Assembly (NCBI GenBank): GCA_018333605.1
Contig: JAGXSV010000002.1
Coordinates: 1 to 64,000, forward strand
Direction: 5' to 3'
Length of the DNA: 64,000 bases
Source of the DNA: Hydrogenophaga sp.
Lineage (GTDB): Bacteria; Pseudomonadota; Gammaproteobacteria; Burkholderiales; Burkholderiaceae_C
A model generated the notes under the pieces. That model ran no database searches. It had not been told where the DNA came from and worked only from the letters and a program-made list of their open reading frames with translations. A program made the translations under genes and the position numbers. This document shows positions 1-12,313 of this stretch, piece by piece. The stretch's first letter is position 1, and the number at the start of each line of letters is the position of its first letter.

Positions 1-470
<470 letters not shown>

Positions 471-513
471 TTTTCAATTCCTTAGAAAGAACAAACCCGT
501 GTCACTGGTTTTA

Positions 514-574
514 GGTCTGCATCACACTGCTGGTTCGCCCCGCACGGGGACAGGGCGGCGTGTGATCGCAGACC
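514..574 (-). promoter_or_regulatory. Large stem-loop in the fusA-tuf spacer
   Basis: GGTCTGC and ATCACAC (514-527) pair with GTGTGAT and GCAGACC (560-574), with a single bulged C at 567. This gives a 14-bp stem, and an inner CGCCC/GGGCG pairing extends it. It lies about 44 nt upstream of the tuf start. A second hairpin, CTTGAA..CGCT..AGCG..TTCAAG (602-630), follows the fusA stop. Neither has a U-run, so they do not look like intrinsic terminators. Processing or regulation of tuf mRNA is inferred only. Confidence 0.6.
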
Positions 575-638
575 GGCTAAATCTCTCGCTCCCCAGAAGC
601 CCTTGAAGCCGCTGGTTGAGCGTTTTCAAGCAGGTTGC

Positions 639-2741
<2,103 letters not shown>

Positions 2742-2763
2742 GAAAATACTCCTGAATAAGGCA

Positions 2764-2794
2764 AGCCCGCCACCCTTTTTGGGGTCTGCGGGCT
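2764..2794. repeat. Inverted repeat between rpsG and fusA
   Basis: AGCCCGC (2764-2770) pairs with GCGGGCT (2788-2794), and ACCC pairs with GGGGT inside a TTTTT loop. There is no trailing U-run in the direction of transcription, so an mRNA hairpin that adjusts fusA expression or protects an upstream 3' end is more likely than a terminator. Confidence 0.5.
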
Positions 2795-2821
2795 CGCTTG
2801 AACTGACGATGGGAACGGGTC

Positions 2822-3292
2822 TTAGAAGCGGAAGTGGCTGAAAGCCTTGTTGGCTTCGGCCATGCGGTGCACTTCGTCACGCTTCTTCATGGCGCCGCCA
2901 CGGCCTTCGGTGGCCTCGACCAACTCGTTGGCCAGGCGCATGGCCATGGACTTCTCGCTGCGCTTGCGCGCGGCTTCCTTGATCCAGCGCATGGACAACG
3001 CCAGACGGCGGACAGGACGCACTTCAACCGGCACCTGGTAGTTGGCACCACCCACGCGGCGGGACTTGACTTCCACCATGGGCTTGACGTTGTTGATGGC
3101 TGTCGAGAAGATTTCGACCGGGTCTTTACCGGTCTTCTTTTCGATTTGCTCCAAGGCACCGTAAATGATGCGCTCGGCGACCGCTTTTTTGCCGCCTTCC
3201 ATGATCACGTTCATGAATTTGGACAGCTCGACATTGCCGAACTTGGGATCCGGCAGGATTTCACGTTTAGGGACTTCGCGACGACGTGGCAT
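2822..3292 (-). CDS. rpsG: 30S ribosomal protein S7
   Basis: S7 nucleates assembly of the 30S head and binds 16S rRNA near the E site. The 156-residue protein begins [20 protein letters not shown] and keeps the family segments [18 protein letters not shown] and [13 protein letters not shown]. Its length is standard. GAGGTGA precedes the ATG. It lies between rpsL (164-bp spacer) and fusA in the str operon. In E. coli S7 represses its own operon by binding the rpsL-rpsG spacer; whether that applies here is not visible from the sequence alone. Confidence 0.99.
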   Translation of the reverse strand: MPRRREVPKREILPDPKFGNVELSKFMNVIMEGGKKAVAERIIYGALEQIEKKTGKDPVEIFSTAINNVKPMVEVKSRRVGGANYQVPVEVRPVRRLALSMRWIKEAARKRSEKSMAMRLANELVEATEGRGGAMKKRDEVHRMAEANKAFSHFRF

Positions 3293-3456
3293 TATTTCAC
3301 CTCATAAAACTTCAGCTGGCGTCTTTTCAGACACCGCGAGGGTCAGTGGAACCCTCACTTACTCGACCCACACGGAACATTCCGCGCTTCGGGTCACAAC
3401 GCTGGATCACCGCGCCACGCGGGAAACAGCAACTGGATATCCGGAACAAGCAGGGC

Positions 3457-3834
3457 TTATTTGGCCTTGGGCTTCTTCGCACCATACTTGGAGCGCGACT
3501 GCTTGCGGTCTTTCACGCCCTGCAAGTCGAGCGAACCACGCACGATGTGGTAACGCACACCGGGCAAGTCCTTGACACGACCGCCGCGAACCAGCACCAC
3601 GCTGTGCTCCTGCAGGTTGTGGCCTTCGCCGCCGATGTAGGAGATGACCTCAAAACCGTTGGTCAGGCGCACCTTGGCAACCTTGCGCAAGGCGGAGTTG
3701 GGCTTCTTGGGGGTCGTGGTGTACACACGGGTGCACACACCGCGACGCTGCGGCGAGTTTTCCATGGCCGGGCTCTTGGATTTGGTCTTTTCGACCTCCC
3801 GGCCGTGGCGCACGAGTTGATTGATAGTTGGCAT
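3457..3834 (-). CDS. rpsL: 30S ribosomal protein S12
   Basis: S12 sits at the decoding centre and contributes to accuracy. The 125-residue product starts [13 protein letters not shown] and has the family motifs [18 protein letters not shown] and [14 protein letters not shown]. The lysines whose substitution gives streptomycin resistance in other bacteria are the ordinary lysines here (in PKKPNSAL and GGRVKDLPG), so the allele looks wild type. It is the first gene of the str operon, with a promoter about 70 bp upstream. Confidence 0.99.
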   Translation of the reverse strand: MPTINQLVRHGREVEKTKSKSPAMENSPQRRGVCTRVYTTTPKKPNSALRKVAKVRLTNGFEVISYIGGEGHNLQEHSVVLVRGGRVKDLPGVRYHIVRGSLDLQGVKDRKQSRSKYGAKKPKAK

Positions 3835-3843
3835 GAAACGTCC

Positions 3844-3855
3844 CTAAACGTTTAG
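3844..3855. repeat. Perfect 12-bp palindrome in the rpsL leader
   Basis: CTAAACGTTTAG is a perfect palindrome ending about 10 nt upstream of the rpsL ATG. A second short dyad, TCGGAA-GA-TTCCGA, lies near 3878-3891 in the same leader. They may fold in the str mRNA leader; no function can be assigned. Confidence 0.4.
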
Positions 3856-3902
3856 AAAAAAGCAAAAACGGATACTTCTCGGAAGATTCCGAAAAGCCCT
3901 CG

Positions 3903-3931
3903 ACTGTAGCACGAACGTAATTTTCTGGCAA
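3903..3931 (-). promoter_or_regulatory. Predicted sigma70 promoter of the str operon
   Basis: On the minus strand TTGCCA (3931-3926) and TACAGT (3908-3903) are separated by exactly 17 bp, a good -35/-10 pair. Transcription would start near 3896, giving a leader of roughly 60 nt before rpsL. Confidence 0.6.
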
Positions 3932-4015
3932 ATCAAAAGATCTGAGCCGCCACCCGGGGGATCATGTCAGCCGCAAACCGGCCGAACCGCATGACCCATC
4001 CGAGAGTCCTGCCGG

Positions 4016-5200
4016 TCATTGGATCCACAGGCGCAGCGCATCCCAGGCACGGCCAATGAAACCGCTTTCGTCAACGGTTTCCAGCACGGTGAGCGGCACC
4101 TCGGTGACCAGCGCGCCGCTGGCGAGGTTGACCCGCAGCGTCCCCACGGATTGCCCTTGCATGAGCGGAGCAACCAGCGGATCGGGCCGAATGATTTCAG
4201 TCTTCAGGCGACCTGCTTCACCCACAGGCACCGACACCACCACGCCATCGGGCTTGCCCAGCTTCACCACCGATGCCTTGCCCTTCCACACGGGCGGCGT
4301 GGTCACCGGTGCTCCCGCAGGAAACAGGCGCACGGCCTCGTAGGCGGTGTAGCCCCAGTTCAGCAACTTCTGACTTTCGGCGGCACGCGCATTTTCACTG
4401 GAGGCGCCCAGCAAGACGCTGAGCAGACGGCGCTGCCCCTGAGGGCCTGCGCCAAGCGCCGGCACCTGGCGACGTGCGGTGGCCACCATGCAATAACCTG
4501 CGGCAGCCGTGTAGCCCGTCTTCAGTCCATCGACGCTCGGATCACGAAACAGCAGCAGATTGCGGTTGGTGTCATTGGCCGCCGGTGTACCCGGATAACG
4601 GTAACGCTGTATCGCGTAATAGGGCACGTATTCCGGAAAGTCGCGCATCAGGCGAGTAGCCAGAATGGCCAGATCTCGCGCCGTGGTGGTGTGCCCGGCA
4701 ACGGTCAGTCCTTCAGGATTCTTGAAGGCGCTGCGGGTCATGCCCAGTACTTTGGCCTGCTCATTCATCATCTGGACAAAGCGCTCGACGGACCCGCCCA
4801 CGCCCTCCGCCAGGGCCATGGTGGCGTCATTTCCCGACTGCACGATCATGCCTTTAATCAGGTCTTCCACGGGCACTTGCATCTTGGGGTCAATGAACAT
4901 ACGCGAGCCGGGCATCTTCCAAGCCCGCTCGCTCACGGGAAATGTTTGCTTCAGGCTGATCTTGCCCGCTTTGAGCGCGTCAAACACCAGGTAAGCAGAC
5001 ATCAGCTTGGTCAGGGACGCAGGCTCAACCGGCTGATCAGGGTCTTTCGCTGCCAGCACCTGGCCAGACGTGATGTCCACCAGCAGATAGGCCTTGGCTG
5101 CGACCTCCGGTGGCTGGGACAACTGGGCAGCGGCGGGCAAAACAAACCAAGCCGACAAAGAGAAGGCGAACAACACACGGAGGAAAAATCGACGCAACAA
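4016..5200 (-). CDS. D-alanyl-D-alanine carboxypeptidase (PBP5/6 type)
   Basis: Low-molecular-weight penicillin-binding protein that removes the terminal D-Ala from peptidoglycan pentapeptides in the periplasm. I place the start at TTG 5200, since AAGGA lies 7 nt upstream and an Ala-rich signal peptide follows (MLRRFFLRVLFAFSLSAW, with AAAQ near residue 26); this gives 394 residues. The open frame continues upstream, but that stretch only shadows the next gene. The serine active-site motifs are present: SLTK (S62, K65), SGN in IVQSGNDA and KTG in DGLKTGYT. A PBP5_C-like domain and a C-terminal amphipathic tail (RAWDALRLWIQ) fit membrane anchoring. It is the last gene of a leftward run after the alpha/beta hydrolase. 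Confidence 0.93.
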   Translation of the reverse strand: MLRRFFLRVLFAFSLSAWFVLPAAAQLSQPPEVAAKAYLLVDITSGQVLAAKDPDQPVEPASLTKLMSAYLVFDALKAGKISLKQTFPVSERAWKMPGSRMFIDPKMQVPVEDLIKGMIVQSGNDATMALAEGVGGSVERFVQMMNEQAKVLGMTRSAFKNPEGLTVAGHTTTARDLAILATRLMRDFPEYVPYYAIQRYRYPGTPAANDTNRNLLLFRDPSVDGLKTGYTAAAGYCMVATARRQVPALGAGPQGQRRLLSVLLGASSENARAAESQKLLNWGYTAYEAVRLFPAGAPVTTPPVWKGKASVVKLGKPDGVVVSVPVGEAGRLKTEIIRPDPLVAPLMQGQSVGTLRVNLASGALVTEVPLTVLETVDESGFIGRAWDALRLWIQ

Positions 5201-5243
5201 AACGCTGTCCTTGGATGATGAAAAAGAAACGGGGCCGGCGCCG

Positions 5244-5867
5244 TCAGGCGCGCAAATGGCGCAACACCAGATGGCGCAGCAACGGCAACTGCCCATGGAA
5301 AAAATGACCACCACCGGGCACCACCAAAACCGGCAACACCTGGGGCCTGGCCCAGTCCAGAACCGCGGAGAGCGGCACGGTTTCGTCCAACTCACCATGA
5401 ATGACCAGCGTACGGCCGTGGAGTTCCGCGGCGACGTCGGCCACCGCAAAACGGCTGGCAGCGGTACCCACCAGCAACAGGCTCCGCAAGTCTCGCGTGC
5501 CCTGCACCCGCGCGGCAGCATGGCTGGTCACAAAAGCCCCAAAAGAAAAACCGGCCAAGCACAACGGGCCATCGGACGCCTGCGCAGCGATCACAGCCAG
5601 CAGATCGTCCAGTTCGCCTCGACCCTCATCGTAGAGCCCTTCACTGCGACCCACACCACGGAAATTGAACCTCACCGCAGTCCATCCAGCCTGCACGCAG
5701 GCACGCGCCAGGGTCTGCACCACCTTGTTGGTCAAGGTTCCACCATGCAGGGGATGAGGGTGCGCGATCACCGCCACACCCACAGCGGCGTCTGCCGGCC
5801 GGTCAATGGCGACCTCGATCCGCCCCGCTGGGCCGTCCTGCAGCAGGGTTTCGGTCTGGGCATTCAT
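5244..5867 (-). CDS. Alpha/beta hydrolase (COG2945-like)
   Basis: Cytoplasmic serine hydrolase of unknown substrate. The 207-residue protein has the family start IAHPHPLHGGT, the strand-turn NFRGVGRSEG, the nucleophile elbow GFSFGAF, an acid in HGELDETVP and a histidine in PGGGHFF, so the Ser-Asp-His triad is complete. The ATG at 5867 is chosen because GGAG lies 7 nt before it; an in-frame ATG 15 codons upstream lacks this. It sits 64 bp after the ferredoxin gene and 43 bp before the DD-carboxypeptidase. Confidence 0.85.
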   Translation of the reverse strand: MNAQTETLLQDGPAGRIEVAIDRPADAAVGVAVIAHPHPLHGGTLTNKVVQTLARACVQAGWTAVRFNFRGVGRSEGLYDEGRGELDDLLAVIAAQASDGPLCLAGFSFGAFVTSHAAARVQGTRDLRSLLLVGTAASRFAVADVAAELHGRTLVIHGELDETVPLSAVLDWARPQVLPVLVVPGGGHFFHGQLPLLRHLVLRHLRA

Positions 5868-5931
5868 GGGCGAGCTCCGGGGAAAACAGCACAAGCCTGC
5901 GGCGGCAGGCAAGGCAACAAGAAGAATCGTG

Positions 5932-6282
5932 TCAGCGGCCGACGCCGGCCGGCGTCACCAACCGTTGCACCACCACACCATCGCGCAGGTGCGACTGCAC
6001 AATTTCGTCGATGTCGCTTTCATCGACATAGCTGTACCAAACCGCCTCCGGGTAGACCACGGCGATGGGTCCGCCGGCACAACGATCGAGGCAACCCGCC
6101 TTGTTGACCCGCACCTTACCCGGACCCAACAAGCCCTCGGCTTTGGCCTGCGACTTGCACCGTTCAAATGCGGCCTGCGCCTTGTGCTGGGCACAACACT
6201 CTTCGCCGCCCTCACGCTGATTCAGGCAAAAGAAAATGTGTCGCTGGTAATAAGACTTGTTTTCAGGCATGGTTTGATGCAT
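5932..6282 (-). CDS. Thioredoxin-like (2Fe-2S) ferredoxin
   Basis: Small electron carrier of the thioredoxin-like ferredoxin family. The 116 residues start MHQTMPENKSYYQRHIFFC. Cluster-ligand candidates are the Cys of FFCLNQ, the pair in GEECC and the pair in GCLDRCAGG, the last followed by PIAVVYPE as in this family. A nearer ATG (6270) is an alternative start. It is 20 bp downstream of the VanZ-like gene and probably in the same transcript as the following hydrolase. The redox partner is unknown. Confidence 0.85.
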   Translation of the reverse strand: MHQTMPENKSYYQRHIFFCLNQREGGEECCAQHKAQAAFERCKSQAKAEGLLGPGKVRVNKAGCLDRCAGGPIAVVYPEAVWYSYVDESDIDEIVQSHLRDGVVVQRLVTPAGVGR

Positions 6283-6302
6283 GGGTTGATTTTAGTGTGC
6301 AC

Positions 6303-7400
6303 TCACCGCCCTGCAGAATGGCGCAAGACCGCCCGGACCCCAAACACCAGCGCAGCAAACGGCCACAACCAGCCCAGCCACTGGGAGAGACCATGAAACC
6401 GGATGAAGCGACCCTGCTCCCACACTTCCAGCGATTGCGCCAAATACGGGCTCTCAGGCGCCCGGTTCAGCAGGCTCAGCGACACCGCCAGGCTCAACAA
6501 CATGCCCACCGTGCACACCCGGCGCGGCAGGCCCAGCATCGCCAGGGCGCCCAACATGGCCAGAAACAACCCCAGGCCAGCATGCAGACTGATCCATGAC
6601 CAAATATGGTCCGGCCCGTAAGTCAGCGCTGAAGACAAGGATGCGGTCGCGACAGCGCAGAAAAAGAACAGTGCCGCAAAGGCCAGCCGGCGCAGCACCG
6701 AACGCATGTCGGCATAACCCATGAGCAAAGGTGCCAGCAAGCTCAGCGTGACACAAAAAGCTTCGGCCAGCGGACTCAACGGCAAGGGCGCCTGCACACG
6801 CAATGGCAGCCACTCCAGAAAAGGGGTGTCGACCAGCATCCGGCGCAGCCCCTCTCCCAGCCGTTCAGCCACTTGACCCAAACCGAATGGCACCGACACC
6901 GGATACAACAAAGCGAAGGGCCACAGGGCCAGCAACACCAGCCCGCCATGGGCACCCGGATCGAACCAGTCGGCGCGAAACTGGCTCCAGCGACGCACCC
7001 CCCCCAAGCGCTCAAGCATCCAGCAGGTACTGGCGCCAAGCGTGGCACCCGACACATTCAAAAAAAAGTCCAAATTGGAAGGCACCCGCATCGGCAGGTA
7101 GTTTTGCAACGCTTCCACCAGCAGCGAGAGCAGGGCCGACAGCACCACGGCGAAAGGCCAGGCTGTGCGACGCCAGTGGGACCGCAACATGGCCAGCGCC
7201 AGCAGGAAACCCAAGGGCATGTAGCCCACCAGATTCGCCACCACATCGAAGCCGGTCCAGTACTGAGGGAGCGGCGCCTGCAAAAACGCCCACGGGACAA
7301 CGCCCTGAAACCGCCAGCCCGTGAACGGATAGAAACTGGCGTACACCACCAGACCCGCAAACAGCAGGGCCAGAGGCCAGGCGGAGGAACGGGTGCTCAA
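6303..7400 (-). CDS. VanZ-like integral membrane protein
   Basis: Membrane protein of about 365 residues with many hydrophobic segments. The VanZ-type signature is visible: NLVGYMPLGFLLAL, then LVEALQNYLPMRVPSNLDF and NVSGATLGA. VanZ itself gives low teicoplanin resistance, but the cellular role of most homologues, including this longer form with an added C-terminal membrane half, is unknown. The start is TTG 7400, since no suitable ATG exists in the first 60 codons; it lies only 4 bp after the stop of the preceding HemJ-like gene, suggesting coupling. Confidence 0.8.
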   Translation of the reverse strand: MSTRSSAWPLALLFAGLVVYASFYPFTGWRFQGVVPWAFLQAPLPQYWTGFDVVANLVGYMPLGFLLALAMLRSHWRRTAWPFAVVLSALLSLLVEALQNYLPMRVPSNLDFFLNVSGATLGASTCWMLERLGGVRRWSQFRADWFDPGAHGGLVLLALWPFALLYPVSVPFGLGQVAERLGEGLRRMLVDTPFLEWLPLRVQAPLPLSPLAEAFCVTLSLLAPLLMGYADMRSVLRRLAFAALFFFCAVATASLSSALTYGPDHIWSWISLHAGLGLFLAMLGALAMLGLPRRVCTVGMLLSLAVSLSLLNRAPESPYLAQSLEVWEQGRFIRFHGLSQWLGWLWPFAALVFGVRAVLRHSAGR

Positions 7401-7404
7401 TGCA

Positions 7405-7845
7405 TCAGAAGGGCTTGATCACCACCAGCAGCACGACGACCACCAACATGATGACAGGCGCCTCGTTGAACCAGCGGTACCAGACGTGGCTGCGCCGGTT
7501 AAGGCCACGCTCAAACTGGCGCAGCATGACGTGGCAGGCGTGGTGGTAACCGATGATCAGGATGACCACCGACAGCTTGGCGTTCATCCAGCCGTTGCCA
7601 GGCCCCCAACCGAACCCCCACCCTATCGGCGCGGGAAGCCACATCCACAAGCCCAGCGCCAATGCGGGCACCGCCAGCAGGGTTGTGAAGCGCAACAGCT
7701 TACGTGCCATGAGCAGGAGACGCTGCCGCTCGGCCACGCTCTCGGGCGGCACCATGGCCAGATTGACAAAAATGCGCGGCAGGTAAAACAGACCTGCAAA
7801 CCAACTGGCAATGAAGACGATGTGAAACGATTTGACCCAGAGCAT
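7405..7845 (-). CDS. HemJ/CopD-family membrane protein
   Basis: A 146-residue protein with about four membrane segments. It matches the UPF0093/HemJ pattern: an N-terminal helix with a conserved His (KSFHIVFIASWFAGLFYLPR), a central MNAKLSVVILIIGYHH segment with a conserved Lys, and a C-terminal RWFNEAPVIMLV helix. HemJ is a haem-binding protoporphyrinogen IX oxidase. Divergent adjacency to hemB, another haem-pathway gene, supports that role but does not prove it; a CopD-like role is the alternative. The start at ATG 7845 drops a non-conserved upstream extension. Confidence 0.75.
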   Translation of the reverse strand: MLWVKSFHIVFIASWFAGLFYLPRIFVNLAMVPPESVAERQRLLLMARKLLRFTTLLAVPALALGLWMWLPAPIGWGFGWGPGNGWMNAKLSVVILIIGYHHACHVMLRQFERGLNRRSHVWYRWFNEAPVIMLVVVVLLVVIKPF

Positions 7846-7917
7846 GGCCGCAGTGTAGCCGCCCGTTGCCCGACAGCGCCGTGTGCATTGAATCGGTCCC
7901 AGGGGGGGGGAATAGTC

Positions 7918-7946
7918 AAAAAAAACCCGGCCCACAGGGCCGGGTT
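7918..7946 (-). terminator. Intrinsic terminator reading leftward
   Basis: AACCCGGCCC (7924-7933) pairs perfectly with GGGCCGGGTT (7937-7946) around an ACA loop. On the minus strand the stem is followed at once by eight Ts (7925-7918). This is a strong intrinsic terminator for a leftward transcript. No convincing gene lies immediately to its right. A run of nine Gs (about 7901-7909) lies just beyond. Confidence 0.75.
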
Positions 7947-9433
<1,487 letters not shown>

Positions 9434-9455
9434 ACCCTAGCGGACACCAGGCGCC

Positions 9456-10574
9456 ATGCGCATTTTCAGCATCCTGCCTGGCGGCGTGAGCGAAACCTCG
9501 GCACCACCTGCCGCCTTGCCCGAACGGGGCTATGTCTGGATCGCCTGCGAGAGAAGCGAATTCGAGCAGCAACAGGCACTGATCCAGGACAGCCTGCGCA
9601 GCCTGTGTGGCGTGTCGATCGTGGATCTGCACGTCTCGGACCTGCTCAACCAGCACCTACCCTCGCACTTCGACTACACCTCGCAGTATGACATTCTGGT
9701 CTTTCGTCGCCTGGCGGCAGGCGACAGCGAGAACCCCCGACAGATCAAGCCGGCACAGGGGCAGCCACCCAGAAAAGGGGGGCCTCCGGTACTGCGCCGC
9801 ATCGACACCAGTCCGGTGGGTTTCGCATTGTTCGACCGCGTGTTGCTCACCGTGCACCCGTCGGGTTGCTCGACGCTGGCGCACTACGCAACACGGCTGC
9901 TGTCGTCCGGCGCGACGGATGTGCGTGTCAGCGGCGCTCAGATCCCGTCGAGTCCGGCCGACCTGATGCTGCGCATCGTCAGCCATCTGGTCGACGGCTA
10001 CCTGGAGCTGCGTCGTGAACTCACGCGCCAGCTGGACCACTGGCAGTCCGAACTGCTGCACCCCAAGGCCCGCTTCAACAACTGGGGTGCGCTGCTGGAG
10101 GCACGCATTTCCTTGCACCACCTGGACGAGATCTGCGAGGACCAGCGCTCGGCCATTCTGGACTGGATCGACACGCTTGCAGAATGGGAGGTTGGCGAGC
10201 AGGGCGCAGACAACTTTGGTGGCCATCGCGGCCTGGAACTGCTCCGGGTGCGGAGCCGGGATCTGCTGGAACACATCCAGCGCGTGGTGCACCACGTGCG
10301 TCAGCTCGAACAGAATGCCGAGGTCGCTATCCAGATGCACTTTTCGGCCCAGAGCAACCGCACCAACGACACCATGCGCACGCTCACAGCGCTGACCGCC
10401 ATCTTCCTGCCCCTGAACCTGATCGCCGGCATCTTCGGGATGAACTTCGAGTTCATCCCGCTGCTTCACCAGACGTCGGGCTTTTGGTGGACGATGGGCT
10501 CCATGGGCCTCATCGCGGTGCTGCTCGGCGTGCTGTTCTGGCGCAAGCGCTACCTCGCACCCTCCTCCCGCTGA
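9456..10574 (+). CDS. CorA-family magnesium/divalent cation transporter
   Basis: Predicted pentameric inner-membrane channel for Mg2+ or related ions. The 372 residues comprise a long soluble alpha/beta plus helical N-terminal part and two C-terminal membrane helices. The first ends in the diagnostic GMN motif (GIFGMNFEF, near residue 329) and the second is FWWTMGSMGLIAVLLGVLF, followed by a basic tail (WRKRYL). The N-terminal half is divergent from E. coli CorA, so the ion specificity is uncertain. Confidence 0.9.
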   Translation: MRIFSILPGGVSETSAPPAALPERGYVWIACERSEFEQQQALIQDSLRSLCGVSIVDLHVSDLLNQHLPSHFDYTSQYDILVFRRLAAGDSENPRQIKPAQGQPPRKGGPPVLRRIDTSPVGFALFDRVLLTVHPSGCSTLAHYATRLLSSGATDVRVSGAQIPSSPADLMLRIVSHLVDGYLELRRELTRQLDHWQSELLHPKARFNNWGALLEARISLHHLDEICEDQRSAILDWIDTLAEWEVGEQGADNFGGHRGLELLRVRSRDLLEHIQRVVHHVRQLEQNAEVAIQMHFSAQSNRTNDTMRTLTALTAIFLPLNLIAGIFGMNFEFIPLLHQTSGFWWTMGSMGLIAVLLGVLFWRKRYLAPSSR

Positions 10575-10671
10575 GCGGAGAAAGCGGCCACGCGGCGGAT
10601 CGGGCCGGTCCTGACGCTGCTCGTTGTGCGGATGCCCTTGAGGGTGTTCGCAAAGGCCCGGTGCAGGCAAA

Positions 10672-10714
10672 CGCCGCTCAGGCGGCTGTCTGCAGATCAC
10701 GTGACGCTGCAGAC
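10672..10714. repeat. Two adjacent hairpins between convergent genes
   Basis: GCCGC-TCAG-GCGGC (about 10672-10685) is followed by a 27-bp near-palindrome: GTCTGCAG (10688-10695) pairs with CTGCAGAC (10707-10714) and encloses TCACGTGA, itself a perfect palindrome. It lies between the CorA-type gene and the GST gene, which converge, so a bidirectional transcription end without clear U-runs, or a protein-binding site, is possible. Confidence 0.45.
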
Positions 10715-10735
10715 CGGTTACACAAAAACGCAAAG

Positions 10736-11386
10736 TCAGATAAAGGGCGGGCTCAGGTTCTCGTTGGCCAGCACGCGCTGCACCGCCGGACGATCCAGCA
10801 TGCGCTGCAAATAGGGGCCCAGGTGACGCTTGTCTCGCGCAGGTGCCTTGGCAAAACCGCGTGTCCAGCGGCACAGGGTGAACACATAGGCGTCAAGTGC
10901 GGTGTAGGCCTGGCCCACGAACCAGGGGCCACCATGGCGCACGAACTCGGCGTCGAGCTGTTTCAGAAGATTGTTGACGCGGATTTCAGCGTGGTGTTTC
11001 ACCTCGGTCGCGCCCGCCGTGTTGCCGGCATTGACCCAGCGCTCCGGGTAAAAATACACCATGAGCGTGGTCTGCAGCGTGTTGGTCAGCCACATCAGCC
11101 ATTTGTAAAAATGGGCGCGTTCGTGCGTGCCCAGTGCGGGCGCCAGGCCGCTGGTCGGGTGCGTGTCGCACAAATGCAGGGCAATCGCGGCCGTCTCGAA
11201 CAGCACCAGGTCACCGTCGGTCAGCACCGGGATCAAGCCGTTGGGGTTGAGCTTCAGGTAGGCCGTGGTTTTCTGGGCGTCCTGGGTGCGGTCCACCAGC
11301 ACACGTTCATAAGGCACGCCCAGCTCTTCCAGCACGATGTGCGGCACCATGCTGGCGGTGCTGGGGTAGTAATGCAGTTGGATCAT
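10736..11386 (-). CDS. Glutathione S-transferase family protein
   Basis: A 216-residue soluble protein with an N-terminal thioredoxin-like domain (MIQLHYYPSTASMVPHIVLEE, then NPNGLIPVL and the glutathione-binding LFETAAIALHL) and an all-helical C-terminal domain (FVGQAYTALDAYVFTLCRW). The substrate is unknown. ATG 11386 is used; an in-frame TTG two codons upstream overlaps the stop of the amidohydrolase gene. The overlap or near-overlap suggests co-transcription with the amidohydrolase and dienelactone hydrolase genes. Confidence 0.88.
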   Translation of the reverse strand: MIQLHYYPSTASMVPHIVLEELGVPYERVLVDRTQDAQKTTAYLKLNPNGLIPVLTDGDLVLFETAAIALHLCDTHPTSGLAPALGTHERAHFYKWLMWLTNTLQTTLMVYFYPERWVNAGNTAGATEVKHHAEIRVNNLLKQLDAEFVRHGGPWFVGQAYTALDAYVFTLCRWTRGFAKAPARDKRHLGPYLQRMLDRPAVQRVLANENLSPPFI

Positions 11387-11388
11387 GT

Positions 11389-12309
11389 TCAATGGTTGGG
11401 CGTGGCCACGCCAAACAGGCGCGCTCCATTGTCCCAGGCAATGCGCTGAGCCACGGCGGGTGGCAGGCCACCGAGCCAGATGCGGTACCCCTGCATCAGG
11501 TCGCCGTAGTACAGCCAGCGCTGGTTGACCCAGGTGTCAGAACCGATCATGAAACGTTCGGGGTACTTGAGCATGAGGACGCGCCACTCGGGGCACAGCT
11601 GCCCGCCCTCGCAGACGAGGCCCGGGCGGTAAGACAGCTCACCCATCAGCAGCGGGTAGCGGCCCATCAGTGAATCCACCCTTTCAACCGGGGTGCCGCC
11701 AATGCCGGTGTGGGCCCAGATCAAACGCAGGTTCCGGCCTTGGGACGGTGTGTTTGCCATCAACAGGTCGATCGCCACGTCGTCCACATGGGCCAGGATG
11801 GCGAGGCCCTTTTCTTCGGCCAACGCCATGAGCTTCTTGGCCACCGGGCCGTTGGCGTTGGCGCTGTCGTACAGGTGAAATTCACCCAGGCCGCGGTAGG
11901 GGCCGGCCGGCGTGCCTTTGGCCAGTTCGGCCTGCACCAGGTCCACGATGGTGTCGTCGCGGAACCAGTTGTTGTAGTCGGCGCGGTTGCGGTACAGGCG
12001 CACAAACGGCACCACGGTGACGCCCGCAGCGCGGGTCTGATCCTGCGCGGTGGCCAGGGCTTTGGTGCCGTCGTTGGGCCTGGAATTGGCCAGCACACCG
12101 CGCACGCCGCTGGCCTGCATGCGCGCGAGCACATCGGCCAGCGGGTGCGGGCAAGCCGGCGCCGGTGCGTCGTGCACACAGGCTTCGTCGTTGTAGTGCA
12201 CGTGCGCGTCAAACAGCGGGCCGGCGTAAGGCAGTGGTGGGCTTTGCGCCAAGGCCTGAGCCCCGAACCAGAGCCCGGCCACGGTCAACCCAAGGCGCCA
12301 GAGGACCAT
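11389..12309 (-). CDS. Exported amidohydrolase-like protein
   Basis: Metal-dependent hydrolase of the amidohydrolase (TIM-barrel) superfamily, 306 residues. A signal peptide is visible ([22 protein letters not shown]). The N-terminal metal motif FDAHVHYND follows, then [21 protein letters not shown] and SDTW, which fit the later His and Asp positions. ATG 12309 is chosen because the longer frame only shadows the dienelactone hydrolase gene that ends 4 bp upstream. The substrate is unknown; a periplasmic lactonase or amidase is possible. Confidence 0.8.
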   Translation of the reverse strand: MVLWRLGLTVAGLWFGAQALAQSPPLPYAGPLFDAHVHYNDEACVHDAPAPACPHPLADVLARMQASGVRGVLANSRPNDGTKALATAQDQTRAAGVTVVPFVRLYRNRADYNNWFRDDTIVDLVQAELAKGTPAGPYRGLGEFHLYDSANANGPVAKKLMALAEEKGLAILAHVDDVAIDLLMANTPSQGRNLRLIWAHTGIGGTPVERVDSLMGRYPLLMGELSYRPGLVCEGGQLCPEWRVLMLKYPERFMIGSDTWVNQRWLYYGDLMQGYRIWLGGLPPAVAQRIAWDNGARLFGVATPNH

Positions 12310-12313
12310 GGGT

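Noticed and set aside
4019..5218. Long plus-strand frame opposite the DD-carboxypeptidase gene
   Set aside because: Antisense shadow; the minus-strand gene has the SLTK, SGN and KTG motifs.
5201..5521. N-terminal extension of the DD-carboxypeptidase frame
   Set aside because: It is Cys/Trp-rich, overlaps the hydrolase gene, and precedes a better start with an RBS and a signal peptide.
7901..7909. Run of nine Gs as a phase-variation tract
   Set aside because: It lies outside any coding region or clear promoter, so there is no reason to infer switching.
9657..10874. Minus-strand frame of 405 codons opposite the CorA-type gene
   Set aside because: Shadow of a gene with the GMN motif on the other strand.
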